Part shown: in pieces, positions 8,823-17,464 of the stretch
How positions within the stretch are numbered: position 1 is the first letter of the stretch
Layout: the number at the start of each line of letters is the position of its first letter
NCBI GenBank assembly: GCA_023392535.1
Contig: JAEVYY010000016.1
Span: 5,581 to 69,580, forward strand
From: Bacillota bacterium
GTDB taxonomy: Bacteria > Bacillota > Clostridia > Lachnospirales > Lachnospiraceae
DNA length: 64,000 bases
Reading direction: 5' to 3'
Notes under the pieces: generated by a model
Seen by the model: the letters and a program-made list of their open reading frames with translations, nothing else
Told to the model about the DNA's origin: nothing
The model's database searches: none
Program-made: the position numbers and the translations under genes

Positions 8823-10265
8823 TTAAAAATTAAAGTAAATGAATGGATTATAAGTACCTCTGGCTAAATATATTACACACACTATATAAAGCAATACCAT
8901 TGCGATGGGATAAATAAAGGCATAAAAGATACCCATGTAAGCCATTTTTCCATCCACTAATAATCGATTTATTTTTTTTGCAATGGGTGTAGAAAACAGA
9001 ACTCCTAAAAGTAAGAAGACCCAATATTCTTTTACTAACACCATTGCCATATCGCTATAAATACCATTATTATTTAACGCAAACATATTTAATAGAAATC
9101 TACCTGCCTGATATAAATCTTTTGCACGGAATACTACCCATCCAAGATTAACGATGAATAAAGTATAGATACTTTTTAATACCGTATGGGAACCTCCCTT
9201 TGTATACCCAAAAAAACGTTCTGCCAGAATAAATACAAAATTCCACATTCCCCATACTAAAAAAGTCCAGTTCGCACCATGCCATACGCCTGTGCAGATC
9301 CATACAATAAATAAATTGCGGACCATTTTGTCATTGCTTTCCACTTTTGAACCACCTAACGGAAAATATACATAATCCTTGAACCATTGAGATAGCGAAA
9401 TATGCCATCGGCGCCAAAATTCTGTGATAGATTTTGATATATAGGGATAATTAAAGTTTTCATCAAATTTGAATCCAAATATAAGACCTAGTCCAATCGC
9501 CATATCTGAGTACGCGGAAAAGTCAAAGTAAATCTGTAATGTATACGTAATGGAGCCCAGCCATGCCAGCATAGACGGTACATTATACTGGGTTTGTCCC
9601 AAAGATGACCAATTAAATATATAATCTGCCATAATCGCAAAATTATTAGCTAATAGTAATTTCTTTCCAAGCCCCGTGACAAAACGGCAGCAACCGACAG
9701 AAACTTTATTCCAGGTAGATTTCCGATTTCTTATCTGATCAGCGACACTATTATATTGAATGATCGGTCCTGCAATTAATTGAGGGAAGAATGCAATATA
9801 TAAACCCACATAAAATGGATTTTTCTCTGCCTTTGTATCACCTCTATATACGTCCACAACATAAGATAATGCCTGAAATGTAAAAAACGAAATTCCTATT
9901 GGCAATGCGATCTCATTGATCGCAATTACCGTCTTCCCCGACATCATATTAATGTTGCTGATAAAAAAAGATAAATACTTAAATATAAATAAAAGTCCAA
10001 TATTTACAAAGCACGCTAAAACTAGTAAGTTTTTTTTAATCTTCTTGTTTTCCTTGAACTTTTCCACTAATATGCCTTCTATTGCATTAAATAAGATGGA
10101 AAACAGCATTAATAGCACATAGACAGGTTCGCCCCATGCATAGAAAAAGATACTCGCTATGAATAACCAAATATTTTGCAACTGCCTTGAGAAACTCAAT
10201 ACATAATAAATGAATAATACGATTGGAAAAAAATAAAATAAAAAAATAATACTTGAAAATAACAT
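8823..10265 (-). CDS. MBOAT family O-acyltransferase (AlgI/CcsI-like)
   Basis: An integral-membrane acyltransferase of about 480 residues with around ten hydrophobic segments. Signature motifs are FWRRWHISLSQWFKDYVYFP, with a conserved His at about 288, and TGVWHGANWTFLVWG, with the catalytic His at about 329. It should pass acyl groups from a cytoplasmic donor to the outside for polymer acetylation by the next gene product. The open frame reaches 10355, but AGAAGG sits just before the ATG ending at 10265, and that ATG overlaps the stop of the preceding small gene as TAATG, so translational coupling fits the shorter start. Confidence 0.93.
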   Translation of the reverse strand: MLFSSIIFLFYFFPIVLFIYYVLSFSRQLQNIWLFIASIFFYAWGEPVYVLLMLFSILFNAIEGILVEKFKENKKIKKNLLVLACFVNIGLLFIFKYLSFFISNINMMSGKTVIAINEIALPIGISFFTFQALSYVVDVYRGDTKAEKNPFYVGLYIAFFPQLIAGPIIQYNSVADQIRNRKSTWNKVSVGCCRFVTGLGKKLLLANNFAIMADYIFNWSSLGQTQYNVPSMLAWLGSITYTLQIYFDFSAYSDMAIGLGLIFGFKFDENFNYPYISKSITEFWRRWHISLSQWFKDYVYFPLGGSKVESNDKMVRNLFIVWICTGVWHGANWTFLVWGMWNFVFILAERFFGYTKGGSHTVLKSIYTLFIVNLGWVVFRAKDLYQAGRFLLNMFALNNNGIYSDMAMVLVKEYWVFLLLGVLFSTPIAKKINRLLVDGKMAYMGIFYAFIYPIAMVLLYIVCVIYLARGTYNPFIYFNF

Positions 10266-10489
10266 TAGCCTTCTCCATGCTCGTCTTTTGTTTTTTTGTC
10301 TTTTCTTGCATAATAGATGTATGTAAGGAATACAAAAGTAAGTCCCAGACAACATAAAATTCTAATACCCAAAATCCATTCAGGCCTGTTCATTCCCTCT
10401 AAAAAATAATGTACTTTTGGTATCTTATCTGGAATTGCTACCTCTAAAAGATTTTCTTTCAATCTCCCAATCATATATCCACTGTTCAT
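10265..10489 (-). CDS. Small single-pass membrane protein in the EPS operon
   Basis: A 74-residue protein I do not recognise. It has about 40 mostly amphipathic residues, one transmembrane segment (about 39-60, ILGIRILCCLGLTFVFLTYI) and a short Lys/Asp/Glu-rich tail. GAGGG precedes the ATG. It starts 12 nt after the CotH-like gene and its stop overlaps the MBOAT start (TAATG), so it is almost certainly translated. Its position suggests an accessory subunit of the acetylation or export machinery. Confidence 0.75.
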   Translation of the reverse strand: MNSGYMIGRLKENLLEVAIPDKIPKVHYFLEGMNRPEWILGIRILCCLGLTFVFLTYIYYARKDKKTKDEHGEG

Positions 10490-10501
10490 ATTTGTATCCC
10501 T

Positions 10502-12088
10502 CTACCTCTTATTGATATACACTAAGGGAATTGTAAATATTGCCCCACAGAATAATACTATCAAACCCATATATCCATGCCAGCTAGTGTCCCATTTCGT
10601 GCTTTTTTCCAGTAATGCAATTTTAGGAGCCATTTCCTCTCCATGCGTACGGACAATCGCTTTTAGACGGTAAATTTCCTGTTCATATTCTGTTGTTTCT
10701 CTATATAATAAATCGCCATCCGCATCTACATAATTTTTCAAGCTATAAGGATTTCCTTCGGTATATTGTTCCTTCCAACGTTTCCATTCCCGTACCTGTG
10801 CATCTGCTATATAAGATTGAATTTCATCGATTATTTGGATGACGGTATTCTCCGACAATTCATTTCTCCTAAGCCTTGCATAACGGCGCTCTAATTTTTT
10901 TATAAATTTCTTATCTGTTACAAGACAATCGAACCATGGCTTTTCTTGAAATGCCAGATCTTGTGGCTTCATTGGAACCTCTGTAAAATTATCCATGGCT
11001 CCGTCATAATCCCATACAGGGCCAATACACAGCTTACTATTGATATCTTTATACATATATGTGGAATTATTTCCTGCATCATAATTGCCTAAAAATTCGT
11101 TCACTAAAAAATAATCGACAAAAGAATCGACGTTTATATATTTGGAATATCTTGAAAATTCATTGATATTATCCGAATATAAAGTTCTTTCTATTCTACT
11201 AATATCATTTTCTATAAAGCTTTGTGTTTCTTTTGTAATTTTATTTTTATTCGGATAAAGCAAACCGATATAACCGTAAGAAAGTTTCCTTCGTGTCGCA
11301 TACGTATCCAGCATGATGCGTTCCTCTTCGTATCGATCTCTCCTGACCAAATAACTGCTATAAACATCCGTTGGTGAATATTCTTTGATAGCAACCCTGT
11401 TCTCACCCTGTTTAATATTTTCTCCCAGTAGATAGACACCTTGATATTTAAAATCATTGCTCTCTTTAATGATCACTTCGCAATATTGCATATTAGGTGT
11501 ATAGGGAATAAATTGGGATGCGATTCGATAAGAAAGGTAATTTCTCATCATGCTTTTATCAGACATCGAACCATTTAATATCCACTCATTATCTTCTCCC
11601 ATTTTCAGAATAGACAGGTCTTTATCCTTTCCTTTTTCTGTAACTAATTTTACCAAATATTGAGGCTTGTCATACAGCATAGATGAATTCCCTCGTCTTT
11701 TGATTCTCATAGCTGACTCTGTGACTGGCTCATCTAAAAGGTGGTTCTCAGTGCCATTATCTATAATTTTTATGTTACCAAATACATAAGGTTGTACATC
11801 TTTTATTGTAATGTATGTTTCCTCAAGCTCATCGAATCTGGCAGTTATCGGTGGTTCTTGTCCACCCATATCTAGAATTACAATTGGTAAATGGGATGAA
11901 AATTCCTTATCCACAACAAAATTTTCATTTATGAATGCCATTGGATCCTTTGTTCTTTCAACAGCCTTTAATGGTTCCTGATAATTCTTATACTCTTGTT
12001 CTTTTTCATTTCTCATAATTGTGATTGCCATAATTGCAAGTGCACTAATTATAACGAGAATGCTGCTAGTCACACGTTTATCAGCCAT
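10502..12088 (-). CDS. CotH-like protein kinase family, membrane-anchored
   Basis: A CotH-family protein (atypical kinase fold, named after the Bacillus spore-coat kinase) of 528 residues. It has an N-terminal transmembrane helix (about 8-25) and a second helix near the C terminus (about 503-524), so the kinase-like domain probably lies outside the cytoplasm. Family motifs visible are MRIKRRGNSSM (128-137), YQGVYLLGENI (216-225) and VWDYDGAMDNF (358-368), with the metal-binding aspartates. It lies 11 nt after the DUF4956 gene. CotH, DUF4956 and VTC genes are commonly found together in Clostridia, which supports treating the three as a module. Its substrate is unknown. Confidence 0.9.
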   Translation of the reverse strand: MADKRVTSSILVIISALAIMAITIMRNEKEQEYKNYQEPLKAVERTKDPMAFINENFVVDKEFSSHLPIVILDMGGQEPPITARFDELEETYITIKDVQPYVFGNIKIIDNGTENHLLDEPVTESAMRIKRRGNSSMLYDKPQYLVKLVTEKGKDKDLSILKMGEDNEWILNGSMSDKSMMRNYLSYRIASQFIPYTPNMQYCEVIIKESNDFKYQGVYLLGENIKQGENRVAIKEYSPTDVYSSYLVRRDRYEEERIMLDTYATRRKLSYGYIGLLYPNKNKITKETQSFIENDISRIERTLYSDNINEFSRYSKYINVDSFVDYFLVNEFLGNYDAGNNSTYMYKDINSKLCIGPVWDYDGAMDNFTEVPMKPQDLAFQEKPWFDCLVTDKKFIKKLERRYARLRRNELSENTVIQIIDEIQSYIADAQVREWKRWKEQYTEGNPYSLKNYVDADGDLLYRETTEYEQEIYRLKAIVRTHGEEMAPKIALLEKSTKWDTSWHGYMGLIVLFCGAIFTIPLVYINKR

Positions 12089-12099
12089 TTTTGTTTCCT

Positions 12100-12780
12100 C
12101 TACTGGTTAATTTCATCATTCTGGCAAACTAAGTTAGCACTTAAAATATTATTTATCTTATATAATTCTTCTATAATATCAATATTTTTATTCGTCTTTT
12201 GATTCAAAACATATTGAGATATCTCATAAATATATTCTATATTTTCATCGGTAGTATTCTTTACTTTCATTTTGGCTTTGCCTTTATATACACTATTGAC
12301 CACTTTTTCAATTGCATCTGCCTCTTTCCGCTTTCCACGGATCACAAGCAAATAGCGGTCGTTGTTTTTAACCGTTCCAAAAATCAAAAGAAAAAGAAAA
12401 ATAACAGATGAACCAATTACAGCAATCATATATTCAGAGACTCCACAGCAAATACCAATGGCAATTCCCCAAAAGATATAAGCGGTATCTCTAGGGTCTT
12501 TAATTGCTGTACGAAAACGTACGATTGATAATGCTCCTACCATACCAAGTGACAATGCAATATTATTTCCGATCACATTCATTACCAATGTTGTTACAAG
12601 TGTCAGCATTGCCAAAGATACATTAAATCTAACACTATATACAGCGTCAGAATGAGATATTCTGTAAGACACATAAATTACCACACTTAATATGACCGCT
12701 ACTAAAAAATTTATTAAAATATCCTCTAATGTGATTGCTCCTGATTCTACTGTCAAATAATTTGCTAATTGCTCTTTCAT
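12100..12780 (-). CDS. DUF4956 membrane protein
   Basis: A DUF4956 protein of about 226 residues with four closely spaced transmembrane segments in the first 140 residues and a soluble C-terminal domain rich in Asn, Lys and Ile. The conserved core MVGALSIVRFRTAIKDPRDTA (quoted in part: GALSIVRFRTAIKDPRD) is characteristic of the family. The open frame extends to 12831, but AAGGAG lies upstream of the ATG ending at 12780, which leaves 19 nt after the VTC stop and is preferred. Its function is unknown. Its constant partnership with VTC and CotH proteins suggests one pathway. Confidence 0.9.
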   Translation of the reverse strand: MKEQLANYLTVESGAITLEDILINFLVAVILSVVIYVSYRISHSDAVYSVRFNVSLAMLTLVTTLVMNVIGNNIALSLGMVGALSIVRFRTAIKDPRDTAYIFWGIAIGICCGVSEYMIAVIGSSVIFLFLLIFGTVKNNDRYLLVIRGKRKEADAIEKVVNSVYKGKAKMKVKNTTDENIEYIYEISQYVLNQKTNKNIDIIEELYKINNILSANLVCQNDEINQ

Positions 12781-12799
12781 TTTCTCTATGCTCCTTCTT

Positions 12800-13522
12800 T
12801 TAAAAAATAGTCGTATTTCCGAAACTAACACTTCTCGCTCTGCAATACTTGCTGTTAGAAGTTTGTGTCTTTTTACAATTGTCCAATAAATCTTTCACAT
12901 ATGAAAAAAGGAAATGATTATATTTGACCTCCATAGTGACATCATCTGGATGACCTACTGGATAAAGCGGTAAATTATTAGAAAAAAAATCCAGATTGCT
13001 TTCTGTTGCTCTTAAATCAGAATCAAATGTAATCCTAATATCATTTTCGGGGACTATAAAAGCCTTCCTTTGATACTCAACAATACATTTAGGCACATAT
13101 CGTTTGGTACTCATTTCTAAGTATAACTCTTCAGCAAACTTATTATTTTTATCTTTTATTAGTACACTGTAATCACATTCTATAAGTCTTGAGGCCTCTT
13201 CCTTTGTAATGAGCAGCGAGCGCTTTCGCTGATTGTCATTAAATTTTTCTTTCATCTCAAGCTTTACATATGGTTCCTTCAGCGAATAACTTCTTAAACG
13301 TATTTTCTTTCGATTTAACAATCCTTCCTGTTTTTCTTCAAAATCTGTATTGTATATGGTATCAAAATAAAGTGATCTTACAAGATATCCATCATTCCCA
13401 TTATGGGCATCCTCATGTAACACTTGTTTTAATAAATTAAACTGTTGTGATGCTATTCTTAATGAAATCACATATTTCTTTTCTTTCCTGAATACATTTA
13501 AATACTGTACCACATATTTCAC
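12800..13522 (-). CDS. VTC-domain (polyphosphate polymerase-like) protein, first gene of EPS operon
   Basis: A 240-residue soluble protein with the VTC domain of yeast vacuolar polyphosphate polymerase and the triphosphate-tunnel metalloenzyme fold. Basic and acidic residues alternate on the strands: RKEKKYVIS near the N terminus, RSLYFDT, RKKIRLRSY, EPYVKLEMKEKF, CIVEYQRKAF, RITFDSDLR and VTMEVKYN. GGGGTG precedes the ATG by 5 nt. Whether bacterial members of this short type make polyphosphate or bind another phosphate compound is not settled. It leads a run of ten closely packed minus-strand genes ending at 2551. Confidence 0.9.
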   Translation of the reverse strand: MKYVVQYLNVFRKEKKYVISLRIASQQFNLLKQVLHEDAHNGNDGYLVRSLYFDTIYNTDFEEKQEGLLNRKKIRLRSYSLKEPYVKLEMKEKFNDNQRKRSLLITKEEASRLIECDYSVLIKDKNNKFAEELYLEMSTKRYVPKCIVEYQRKAFIVPENDIRITFDSDLRATESNLDFFSNNLPLYPVGHPDDVTMEVKYNHFLFSYVKDLLDNCKKTQTSNSKYCRARSVSFGNTTIF

Positions 13523-13551
13523 CCCGTAATCATTTTTCTATATAATAAAAC

Positions 13552-13579
13552 GGCAGACTTCCATACGCTAAAGTCTGCC
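13552..13579 (-). terminator. Intrinsic terminator after nadE
   Basis: The minus-strand hairpin GGCAGACTT / AAGTCTGCC (9 bp, 10-nt loop) is followed by GTTTTATTATATA. It lies 59 nt after the nadE stop and 30 nt before the VTC start, so it separates nadE from the EPS operon. That leaves little room for an EPS promoter downstream, so some read-through or a promoter inside the hairpin region is possible. Confidence 0.75.
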
Positions 13580-13637
13580 TGACATGCTCTCTTTTTATCT
13601 TCGGTGATGATTAAATTTATTTCGTTATCCTATTATC

Positions 13638-15548
13638 CTACAATTTTTCTATTTCGTCTAACCATATTTTTGCTACGGCGTCAGAAGGCATTCGTAAATC
13701 TCCTCTCGGCGATACTGCAACGCTGCCCACCTTAGGACCGTCTGGAAGACAGGATCTCTTAAACTGCTGTGAAAAGAACCTGCTATAAAAAATTTTTAAC
13801 CATTTCAATATGACCATTTCTTCATATATACCCGCAAAAGCTGTCTTAGCGATCCGATAGATCTTTGTTGGTTCGAACGCGCATCGTAACATATAATAAA
13901 GAAAAAAATCATGTAATTCATAAGGCCCTACAATATCCTCTGTTTTTTGTGCAATGTTTCCTTCTTCTGGAGGCAGGAGCTCTGGGCTGACCGGTGTATC
14001 GAGCACATCCACAAGAACTTTATTCAATTCAGTATTCTCACAGGTTTCTGCATAAAAATGCACTAAATGCCTTATTAATGTTTTTGGAACACCAGCATTT
14101 ACCCCATACATAGACATATGATCACCGTTATAAGTAGCCCAGCCTAGTGCTAGTTCAGACATATCTCCTGTCCCAATAACAAGTCCACCAACTTTATTCG
14201 CAATGTCCATTAAAACCTGTGTCCGCTCTCTGGCCTGTCCATTTTCATAGGTCACATCATGGACATTCGTATCCTGTTTGATGTCTCTAAAATGAATTGT
14301 GACAGATTCCCTGATATCCACTTCCTCTAAAGTAACCCCAAGCGTTTTAGACAAAATGCAGGCATTTTCATAGGTTCTATCGGTTGTTCCAAAGCACGGC
14401 ATCGTAACTGCTATAATATTATCTCTTTCAATTTCTAACAAATCAAAGGTTCTGACCGTTACCAGCAATGCCAGGGTAGAGTCTAATCCTCCTGATATTC
14501 CAATCACTGCTTTTTTACTTCCTGTATGTTCCAATCTCTTTTTCAACCCATAGGACTGAATCGACAAAATTTCTTCACATCTCTTTTCGCGCATATGCTG
14601 ATCTGCCGGTACAAATGGCATCTTCCCAAAAATACGGTGTAATTGTATTTCTCTTTTCGTTAAGCGGAAAGGAATACTCAAATACGCACTGTCTTTCTCT
14701 ACGAAGAAGGTATTCATTCTTCTTCTTTCCATACAAATTCTATGAATATCAATATCCGCGTATACTGTTTCATTCTGAAAACGATTGGCCTCCGCCAAAA
14801 TCGTTCCATTCTCTGCTATTATATTGTGCCCACCGAACACAATATCCTGTGTAGACTCTCCCTCACCGGCATTCGCATAAATATAAGCGGCTAATAATCT
14901 TGCCGAGGTGGCAGCAATTAATGTCTCCCGATACGTATCTTTTCCAACAGTCTCATTTGAGGCAGACAGATTCACAATCACAGTTGCGCCTGCTAATGTA
15001 TGATCCGTACTTGGCGGATTCACTGCCCATACATCCTCACAGATTTCGCAGCCCACGACAAGACCTTCCATCCCCTCCGCTTCCAAAAGTATATTCCTTC
15101 CAAACGGTATATTCACGCCTTCAAAGTTGCAAGTTCTTACTGCATTATCTCCTGAAGTAAAATAACGGCATTCATAAAATTCTGCATAGTTAGGGAGATA
15201 AGATTTTGGTATAAATGCTAAAATTTTGCCATTTTGTATAACTGCTGCCACATTATATAATTTTTGTTTATACGCTAATGGCAACCCAATAAAAATCAAA
15301 GCATCCCTTTCTTTCGTATGGCTTGCTATAACTTTTAGCTGCTCACGCGCACTTTTTAATAAGAGCTCTTGTAAGAATAAATCGTTACAGGTATAACCTG
15401 TCAGGCATAGTTCTGGAAATACTAGAATCTGTGCACCTTTTTCAATGGATTCTTCTATCTTCTGACAGATAGCCTTTGCGTTATAGGTCGGATCAGCAAC
15501 CCTGATTTTTGGCGTAATAGCAGCTACTTTTACAAATCCATGTTTCAT
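13638..15548 (-). CDS. nadE: Glutamine-dependent NAD+ synthetase
   Basis: A 636-residue two-domain enzyme making NAD+ from nicotinic acid adenine dinucleotide, ATP and glutamine. The N-terminal nitrilase-type glutaminase carries Glu46 (FPELCLTG), Lys115 (FIPKSYL) and Cys170 (GCEICEDVW). The C-terminal ATP-pyrophosphatase domain has ISGGLDST (351-358) and the later IGTGDMSELALGW segment. Length matches the long glutamine-dependent form. AGGAGG stands 9 nt before the ATG. A terminator lies downstream at 13552-13579. Confidence 0.97.
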   Translation of the reverse strand: MKHGFVKVAAITPKIRVADPTYNAKAICQKIEESIEKGAQILVFPELCLTGYTCNDLFLQELLLKSAREQLKVIASHTKERDALIFIGLPLAYKQKLYNVAAVIQNGKILAFIPKSYLPNYAEFYECRYFTSGDNAVRTCNFEGVNIPFGRNILLEAEGMEGLVVGCEICEDVWAVNPPSTDHTLAGATVIVNLSASNETVGKDTYRETLIAATSARLLAAYIYANAGEGESTQDIVFGGHNIIAENGTILAEANRFQNETVYADIDIHRICMERRRMNTFFVEKDSAYLSIPFRLTKREIQLHRIFGKMPFVPADQHMREKRCEEILSIQSYGLKKRLEHTGSKKAVIGISGGLDSTLALLVTVRTFDLLEIERDNIIAVTMPCFGTTDRTYENACILSKTLGVTLEEVDIRESVTIHFRDIKQDTNVHDVTYENGQARERTQVLMDIANKVGGLVIGTGDMSELALGWATYNGDHMSMYGVNAGVPKTLIRHLVHFYAETCENTELNKVLVDVLDTPVSPELLPPEEGNIAQKTEDIVGPYELHDFFLYYMLRCAFEPTKIYRIAKTAFAGIYEEMVILKWLKIFYSRFFSQQFKRSCLPDGPKVGSVAVSPRGDLRMPSDAVAKIWLDEIEKL

Positions 15549-15597
15549 AACTGTGACCTCCTGTTCGATTCCCTTACAGACGATTACCTATATAGAA

Positions 15598-16476
15598 TCA
15601 TTTGCTTTTTTTATAGATATTTTTTAATTCATCGACTGAAAAACTATAATTGGTATTACAAAAATGGCAATTTACCTCAATCTCTTTTCCCTCTTCTATC
15701 ATTTCCTGAATTTCTTTTTTACCGATACTGATAATTGCCTTTTCTACTCTGGTTTTATCACAGTTACAATAGTATCTTGTAGGTATTGTTTCTAAAATTT
15801 CCAGGTCCATTCCTTCCAATAATAATTCTAACATCTGCTCCGGAGTATTTCCTGCATTTAGAATTGATGTTACGGAATCAATCCTCTGTAGATTAGCTTC
15901 TAATTTTTGAATTACTTCCTCTTCTGCAAATGGCATCAATTGAACGATAAAACCACCAGCTTGTTTGACTGTATTATTTTTTTCCATCAGAACACCTAGT
16001 CCTACAGAAGAAGGTATTTGCTCAGAATTCGCAAAATAATAGGTCAAATCTTCCGCAATCTCACCTGTCTGTAATAAAGTCTGACCGGAATAAGGCTCCT
16101 TTAATCCCATATCTTTTATTACATTTAAGAACCCTTTTCCAACGGCTGATCCAACATCCAGTTTTCCAATTGCATTGGGTGGAAGCATGATCTGTGGCTC
16201 CACCGCATAGCCCTTCACTTGTGCCTTGGAGTCTGCCGTTACAGTCATTCCTTTCATGGGACCATCGCCCTTTATCTGTAAGGTCAGTAAATCTTTCTCC
16301 CCCTTAAGCATACTTCCCATCATCGTTCCTGCTGTTAACAAACGTCCTAATGCCGCCGTTACGACCGGACTCGTATTATGTCGTTGCCTCGCTTCTTCCA
16401 CCGTTTCTCTTGTAGTGGCCGCAAATGCCCTTATTTGTGCATCTGCTGCTGTCGCTCTTACTATATAATCTGCCAT
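15598..16476 (-). CDS. hslO: Hsp33 redox-regulated chaperonin
   Basis: A 292-residue holdase chaperone activated by oxidative unfolding. The C-terminal zinc centre is intact: C237-N-C239 and C270-x2-C273. The substrate-binding domain shows the family block TLLQTGEIAEDLTYYFANSEQ (quoted in part: GEIAEDLTYYFANSEQ) and PSSVGLGVLM. Its Shine-Dalgarno AGGAAGG is the immediate continuation of a 58-nt palindromic element (16496-16553), so ribosome access may depend on that structure. It ends 50 nt before nadE and may be co-transcribed with it. Confidence 0.97.
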   Translation of the reverse strand: MADYIVRATAADAQIRAFAATTRETVEEARQRHNTSPVVTAALGRLLTAGTMMGSMLKGEKDLLTLQIKGDGPMKGMTVTADSKAQVKGYAVEPQIMLPPNAIGKLDVGSAVGKGFLNVIKDMGLKEPYSGQTLLQTGEIAEDLTYYFANSEQIPSSVGLGVLMEKNNTVKQAGGFIVQLMPFAEEEVIQKLEANLQRIDSVTSILNAGNTPEQMLELLLEGMDLEILETIPTRYYCNCDKTRVEKAIISIGKKEIQEMIEEGKEIEVNCHFCNTNYSFSVDELKNIYKKSK

Positions 16477-16495
16477 TTAATACCATACCTTCCTG

Positions 16496-16553
16496 TGTGA
16501 GACTTAGTAATGCTTAGCAGCCGTATTATGGCTGCTTAGCATTACTTCTCACA
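16496..16553 (-). repeat. 58-nt intercistronic palindrome, copy 1
   Basis: An imperfect inverted repeat bounded by TGTGAGA and TCTCACA. The arms TGTGAGAAGTAATGC / GCATTACTAAGTCTCACA and AGCAGCC / GGCTGCT close on a 7-nt loop, with a 3-nt bulge. On the minus strand it runs directly into CAGGAAGG, the ribosome-binding site of hslO. The other copies are at 16617-16674 and 53678-53735. Confidence 0.9.
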
Positions 16554-16616
16554 GTACATTTCCGCTTCCAGCGGCTCATATAATTCGTGAGAGAAGACGC
16601 ATGCGGCCTCTTTCTG

Positions 16617-16674
16617 TGTGAGATTTAGTAATTCTTAGCAGCCGTATTATGGCTGCTTAGCATTCCTTCTCACA
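16617..16674 (-). repeat. 58-nt intercistronic palindrome, copy 2
   Basis: Same length and boundaries as copy 1, with only a few differences in the stem. Its first base on the minus strand directly follows the TAG stop of the methyltransferase gene (16675-16677). It continues into CAGAAAG in place of CAGGAAGG. Sixty-three bases separate it from copy 1, including a small CCGCT/AGCGG hairpin near 16562-16574. Confidence 0.9.
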
Positions 16675-17430
16675 CTATTTCCCCTTCTCTCTCGCTACAA
16701 AATAGACTCTTTCACTCTTTTCATTTGGTGCATGAAAAGTAAAGGCATCATATACAGCCAAAAATTCCAGACCTGCTTCTTCAAGAAGCTTCCTTATAGT
16801 TGCGATATCATAAGCACGTTGAAAGTGCGTTTCTTCATATTTATGATATGATATCTGATCTTCCTTTACAAATAGGGTCAGACTGTATTCGTTTATTTGT
16901 TCTTCCTCATCATAATAATTATCCCAAATAAAACTACACCTATCTCTGTTTTCTGCAAAAGTATGTTTCCCTAATATTTGTTGATATTTATAAATTGTGT
17001 TCAAATCAAAAATGAAAATACCTTTTGGATCCAAATAATTATTGACGAGACGAAATACGTTAAGTAAATCGTTTTCTTCTAGTATATAGTTAATAGAGTC
17101 ACAAATACTGATTACAGCTCGTACCGTCCCAAACAACTCAAATTCTCTCATATCCTGTAACAAATATAAAATATCATGGTTGCTTGTTTCCTTCTTTTCA
17201 AGGGCAATCTGCAACATATCCTCGGCATTATCAATACCAATCATGTCATATCTTTTTTCTGCAAACCGTTCTGTCAGATTACCCGTTCCACATCCCAAAT
17301 CCAACAACAAACCTTCTGTAATTTGATATGATCTCAGTAATTTCTCCACATAATCTGCCCACTCTTGATAGGGAACATCATCCATAAGAGTGTCATATAC
17401 TTTTGCAAAACTTGTATATGCTTCCACCAT
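16675..17430 (-). CDS. Class I SAM-dependent methyltransferase
   Basis: A 251-residue soluble protein with the Rossmann methyltransferase fold. The SAM-binding motif LLDLGCGTGN is at about 42-51, the acidic ribose-binding residue is in MIGIDNAEDML and a motif-IV-like SICDSINYI follows. The N terminus (MVEAYTSFAKVYDTLMDDVPY) is typical of small Firmicutes methyltransferases of unknown substrate. It lies about 34 nt downstream of the DUF368 gene, and its stop codon abuts palindrome copy 2. Substrate unknown. Confidence 0.93.
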   Translation of the reverse strand: MVEAYTSFAKVYDTLMDDVPYQEWADYVEKLLRSYQITEGLLLDLGCGTGNLTERFAEKRYDMIGIDNAEDMLQIALEKKETSNHDILYLLQDMREFELFGTVRAVISICDSINYILEENDLLNVFRLVNNYLDPKGIFIFDLNTIYKYQQILGKHTFAENRDRCSFIWDNYYDEEEQINEYSLTLFVKEDQISYHKYEETHFQRAYDIATIRKLLEEAGLEFLAVYDAFTFHAPNEKSERVYFVAREKGK

Positions 17431-17464
17431 TATAAGCCTTTCTTATTACCATTTTATATAGTTA

